64,000 nt of DNA from Roseomonas sp. CECT 9278 (GTDB taxonomy: Bacteria > Pseudomonadota > Alphaproteobacteria > Acetobacterales > Acetobacteraceae). The notes under the pieces are model-generated. The model had not been told where the DNA came from. It made no database searches and saw only the letters and a list, made by a program, of their open reading frames with translations. Position numbers and translations under genes: made by a program. Where the stretch lies: assembly GCF_918698155.1 (NCBI RefSeq), contig NZ_CAKKLX010000006.1:124001-188000 (forward strand), read 5' to 3'. This document shows positions 61,194-64,000 of this stretch, one piece after another. Positions within the stretch are counted from its first letter, which is position 1. The number at the start of each line of letters is the position of its first letter.

Positions 61194-61500
61194 ATCCGCT
61201 GGCCAGCGGAGACATCACCCGGCGCGCCGGGCATGAAGGGCTTCGGCACCGGGGCGCTGGCGCGAAGCCCGATCGGATGGGTGCCTCCGGTCGGGTCAAG
61301 GTGTTCGTGACCCGAGGTGCCCGGACGCGGCGAGCGGGGGCGCCGTGAGGGTCCAGCGCAGACCGCAGGCGTTCGACTCCGACAAGACAATGAGGGTGCC
61401 GTTGGGGGCGGCCCGCCTGCGCTCCCGCGCCGTGTCCCGACGCGACGCGCAAGCCGATGGATGTCCTGCCCGCTCAGCGGGATCGACCGCGCTGGGCCGA
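61194..61500. other. Intergenic region up to the island edge
   Basis: About 300 bases with no convincing gene. A second, weaker inverted repeat (CGGGTCA, 9-base loop, TGACCCG) lies near 61290-61315. The rest is GC-rich like the chromosome to the left. Short open frames here lack ribosome sites. Confidence 0.5.
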
Positions 61501-61548
61501 TGGCGTCCCCTAGGGGATTCGAACCCCTGTTACCGCCGTGAGAGGGCG
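61501..61548 (-). pseudogene. tRNA-Glu 3' fragment (attachment-site remnant)
   Basis: Read on the minus strand, these 48 bases give the anticodon loop with CUC, the 3' anticodon stem, a GTAAC variable loop, the T arm with GGTTCGAATCC, the acceptor 3' strand and an encoded CCA. They match the 3' half of a bacterial tRNA-Glu. The D arm and 5' acceptor strand are missing beyond 61549, so no functional tRNA can form. A core of this kind at the 3' end of a tRNA gene is the usual target of tyrosine integrases; the intact copy should lie beyond the right edge of the window. Confidence 0.85.
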
Positions 61549-61707
61549 CTATCTAAAAACCCCTGGAACAACTGAGAACGCCCGGAAACACTACAACCTA
61601 TTGATTTGCATAAACTACGTCCCCCTTGATCCCCAGACGTCTCAGGGTGGATATTAGACCCTGTTGGACCATGATGGACCGAGGGGCCGCAGGCGCTGGC
61701 ACGGCTG
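61549..61707. other. AT-richer DNA at the left end of the island
   Basis: About 160 bases with visibly lower GC than all surrounding DNA (for example TTGATTTGCATAAACTACG). It lies between the attachment core and the integrase gene, where arm-type integrase-binding sites and the int promoter would be expected. I see no gene. GGACCATGATGGACC near 61666-61680 is a short imperfect palindrome. Confidence 0.5.
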
Positions 61708-63099
61708 GTGAAGGACGTAGCGTTGAGCCCCAGGACGGCGCGGCTGAAGCTGCCCGGCCGGCACAAGCCGTATTTCCGCGCCGTCATTGAGGGCGTGCAG
61801 ATCGGCTACCGGCGCTCCACGCTACCCGGCAAAGCCGGTTCATGGATTTCGCGCCGCTATCTCGGCGAAGGGCAGTATGAGACGGGGCGCCTGGGCGTGG
61901 CCGATGACTTGCTCCACGCGGATCAGCCCGCCGATGGCGAGCGCGTCCTGACGTTCGACCAAGCGCAAGCCGCGCTGCGCGAGTGGGCGCGGGGCCGCGT
62001 TCAGGCTGAACGCAACGAGGCGGCTGCCGAGGCATCGCCGAGCATTGGCGCAGCGATTGAATCATATATCCGCACCCGCAAAGCCCGTTCGGAACGTGCC
62101 GGCCGAGATGCTGAATTGCGCCTGCGCCACCACGTCATAGGCGCCCCGCTGGCCGATGTGGCGCTGGCCGTGTTGACCAAGCGCCACCTAACGACATGGC
62201 GCGAGGGACTGAGGCGCGGTGGCCGTGGCGTGAAGGACGATGCGCCGCCGCTGGCGCCCGCTTCGCTTGCTCGCTTGCTGAATGACCTTCGCGCTGCGCT
62301 CACCGCGGCCGCACGCAAGGGCCGCATGCCCGGTGACGTGCACACCACCATTCGGGAAGGGTTGCGGGCGCCCGAGGCGCCGGACCGCGCCCGCGAAAAG
62401 CAAATCCTCACTGACGATGAAGTGCGGAGCATCGTGGAAGCCGCACAGACCAATGACGCGGACTTTGGCGCGCTGGTGCTGGTGCTGGCCGCGACCGGCG
62501 CACGCCTAAACCAAGCGGCGCGGATCACGGTTGCGGATTTCCAGCACCAGGCCCGCCGCATCATGGTTCCGACGTCTCGTAAAGGCCGTGGCGGGAAGCA
62601 GGCCACGCATACCGCCGTGCCGATCCCCGATGACGTGCTAGCCGCGCTGCGCGTGGTTACGGCGGGGCGCCCTGGCCGCGAGCCGTTATTGCTGCGCTGG
62701 CACCACCAGCAGGTTGAGGGCGACAAGGCGACGGGGCGGCTGCCGGCATGGGAGCGCACCGAGCGGCGCCCCTGGGTGAACGCGGCCGCGATGACACGTC
62801 CCTGGCGCGCGGCCCTCGCCGCCGCCGGGCTGCCCGACAACCTTGTTCCCTACTCGCTCCGCCATTCGTCCATTGTGCGAGGCTTGCGGGCGGGGCTGCC
62901 GGTGCGGCTTGTGGCTGCGGTGCACGATACTTCCACGGCGATGATTGAACGGCACTATGGGGCGCACATCGTGGACGCGGCCGAGGACCTGTTGCGCCGC
63001 GCGCTGGTGCCGCTGCACGCCCCGCCCCCAGCCGCCGCCCCTGCCAGTCTTGCCCACCATCGCGCCAGGAAAGCGAAGGGTGCCGAGACCACAGGGTGA
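61708..63099 (+). CDS. Tyrosine-type site-specific integrase
   Basis: A 463-residue recombinase starting at GTG 61708; no strong ribosome site is visible, so the start is moderately uncertain. It has an N-terminal arm-binding region (to about 80), a core-binding domain (about 110-220) and a C-terminal catalytic domain. Catalytic residues: Arg266 in AATGARLNQAARI, the box II segment YSLRHSSIVR with Arg385 and His386 (Tyr382 stands where His is usual), and the nucleophile Tyr417 in MIERHYGAHIV. It should integrate and excise the island at the tRNA-Glu core 160 bases upstream. Confidence 0.9.
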   Translation: MKDVALSPRTARLKLPGRHKPYFRAVIEGVQIGYRRSTLPGKAGSWISRRYLGEGQYETGRLGVADDLLHADQPADGERVLTFDQAQAALREWARGRVQAERNEAAAEASPSIGAAIESYIRTRKARSERAGRDAELRLRHHVIGAPLADVALAVLTKRHLTTWREGLRRGGRGVKDDAPPLAPASLARLLNDLRAALTAAARKGRMPGDVHTTIREGLRAPEAPDRAREKQILTDDEVRSIVEAAQTNDADFGALVLVLAATGARLNQAARITVADFQHQARRIMVPTSRKGRGGKQATHTAVPIPDDVLAALRVVTAGRPGREPLLLRWHHQQVEGDKATGRLPAWERTERRPWVNAAAMTRPWRAALAAAGLPDNLVPYSLRHSSIVRGLRAGLPVRLVAAVHDTSTAMIERHYGAHIVDAAEDLLRRALVPLHAPPPAAAPASLAHHRARKAKGAETTG

Positions 63100-63242
63100 C
63101 GCGCGCAGTGCCATCCGTATCGTTGTGGCCGGTGACGCCGGTAACGCTGGCAAAACGGCGGTTTTTGACGTTTTGCGGGCGTTACCACCGTATCGCGCGC
63201 ATTGGTATAGCCGGTAACTCCCCTCACTGACGCCGGGTTACA

Positions 63243-64000
63243 TCACCGGCGACCCACTTCTAGGAAGGCAGGCCAACTGCGAACCGAAGCTCCCATCGCC
63301 CGGCGCGTTGATGCCTGCTTCGCGGCCGCTTCGGGCGCAGGCAGCGCCGAGATGATCCGCGCCAGCGCCGGGTCGTCGGCATCGAGCACCGGGGATGCGA
63401 AGGCCTCGGCCGCGTAGCGCCCGCCGATGCGCCCCGCGCCCAGGTCGACATGCAGCGCGATCACGCCGTTGTCGAACAGGTGCCGGTTGCCGTCGTCGAA
63501 GTAGCTCTCGGCCAGCGCGCCTTCCGCCACCAGCACGCCGTGCTCGTCGAGCTCGACGTGCCAGTAGATGATGGCACTGTGCCAAAGCTCCTGCACGATG
63601 GTCGTGCCGTTCACCAGCAGATGCGCGGGCACGAGCCGACCCTGCAGGAGGAAGGCATGCTCAGGGCTGACGCGCAGATCGCGGGCGGGCACGCCTGCCC
63701 CGAGCGCGCCGGCACGGACCAGGATCGGTGCCACCTTCCGCTTGTCGCGATGGCGCGCGATGTCGACACGGGTGTGACCGACCCAGCGCACGGGCTTGAG
63801 TGGCGCACCACGACCAGGAGCGACCACCAGGTCGCCGGCGCGCAGGCTCTCGACCGAGACCTCCCCATTTGCCGAGAGGATCCGCGTGCCAGGCGCGAAG
63901 CACGTGACCGCCTCCACGCCGGACGTGGTGAGGCTGAACACGTTCCCCGCACTGTCGTCATAGGTGTAGATCGCGCCCGCGCCGCCGGTGCTGACAGTCC
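63243..64000 (-). CDS. Hint-domain protein, N-terminus beyond the window
   Basis: The minus-strand frame is open without a stop to the window edge, so the apparent GTG start at 63941 is probably internal and the protein is 5'-truncated by the window. Visible are at least 252 residues. The Hint domain begins EAVTCFAPGTRILSANGEVS, with Cys in CFAPGT at the position of the autoprocessing nucleophile, VESLRAGDLVV and the conserved His in VSPEHAFLLQGRL. Such Hint_2 domains occur in bacterial adhesins and secreted proteins with a Gly/Asp-rich N-terminal part; the visible TVSTGGAGAIYTYDDSAG fits. The last 30 residues are basic. Whether it belongs to the island is unknown. Confidence 0.8.
   Translation of the reverse strand, partial: TVSTGGAGAIYTYDDSAGNVFSLTTSGVEAVTCFAPGTRILSANGEVSVESLRAGDLVVAPGRGAPLKPVRWVGHTRVDIARHRDKRKVAPILVRAGALGAGVPARDLRVSPEHAFLLQGRLVPAHLLVNGTTIVQELWHSAIIYWHVELDEHGVLVAEGALAESYFDDGNRHLFDNGVIALHVDLGAGRIGGRYAAEAFASPVLDADDPALARIISALPAPEAAAKQASTRRAMGASVRSWPAFLEVGRR

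Noticed and set aside
61501-61575. Complete tRNA-Glu gene
   Set aside because: The 5' acceptor strand and D arm cannot be found beyond 61549 on the minus strand; only the 3' half is present.

Overview
The window is uniformly GC-rich (around 70% by eye) and densely coding. It has many ATGA/GTGA gene overlaps, several lone TctC/Bug-type binding proteins, two dipeptide-type ABC systems and Alphaproteobacteria-like proteins. Together these suggest an Acetobacteraceae-type alphaproteobacterium such as a Roseomonas relative. That assignment is an inference from gene content; no rRNA is present. I recognised no transcription regulator anywhere in the 64 kb.

Layout. (1) 1-2942: the tail of a glycosyltransferase cluster, four overlapping genes for a surface polysaccharide. 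(2) 3060-18647: acyl-CoA metabolism on both strands. It holds a DUF35/thiolase-like pair, a luciferase-like monooxygenase with a NUDIX hydrolase, an acyl-CoA synthetase, and a minus-strand run of eight genes (transporter, metallo-hydrolase, NDP-forming CoA ligase, crotonase, racemase/CoA-transferase, acyl-CoA dehydrogenase and two TctC proteins). Three orphan TctC binding proteins sit among these genes without TctA or TctB. (3) 18897-23377: a P1B-5-type metal ATPase with a C-terminal hemerythrin domain, a dienelactone hydrolase, a GST and a creatininase-family hydrolase. (4) 23374-31825: an oligopeptide-type ABC transporter split across two divergent units, followed by a GMC oxidoreductase and an MFS exporter. 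(5) 31892-38547: an FKBP, an acyl-CoA-synthetase-like protein carrying a 27-bp tandem repeat and degenerate catalytic motifs, a quiet 750-base intergenic stretch, a LeuB-like dehydrogenase, three small lipoproteins and an isochorismatase-type hydrolase.

(6) 38968-61148 is the most interesting region and looks like an organophosphorus scavenging locus. Thirteen minus-strand genes (56574 down to 40461), mostly overlapping or within 30 bases of each other, encode a phosphonate-monoester-hydrolase-type sulfatase, three tandem paralogous substrate-binding proteins, a complete dipeptide-type ABC transporter, an FAD amine oxidase of the phosphonate-associated type, phosphonoacetaldehyde hydrolase (PhnX) and a 2-aminoethylphosphonate ABC transporter. 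No PhnW transaminase is present. An alkaline-phosphatase-superfamily hydrolase converges on the 3' end of the unit. A very large secreted RTX 5'-nucleotidase diverges from its 5' end, and the shared promoter carries three 11-bp direct repeats that could be a Pho box. The reading I propose is that esterified aminophosphonates are imported and de-esterified in the cytoplasm, the free aminophosphonate is oxidised by the FAD enzyme to phosphonoacetaldehyde, and PhnX cleaves the C-P bond. Extracellular nucleotides would be dephosphorylated in parallel.

(7) 61501-64000: the 3' half of a tRNA-Glu gene next to a tyrosine integrase marks the edge of a mobile island that runs off the right side. The window ends inside a Hint-domain protein.
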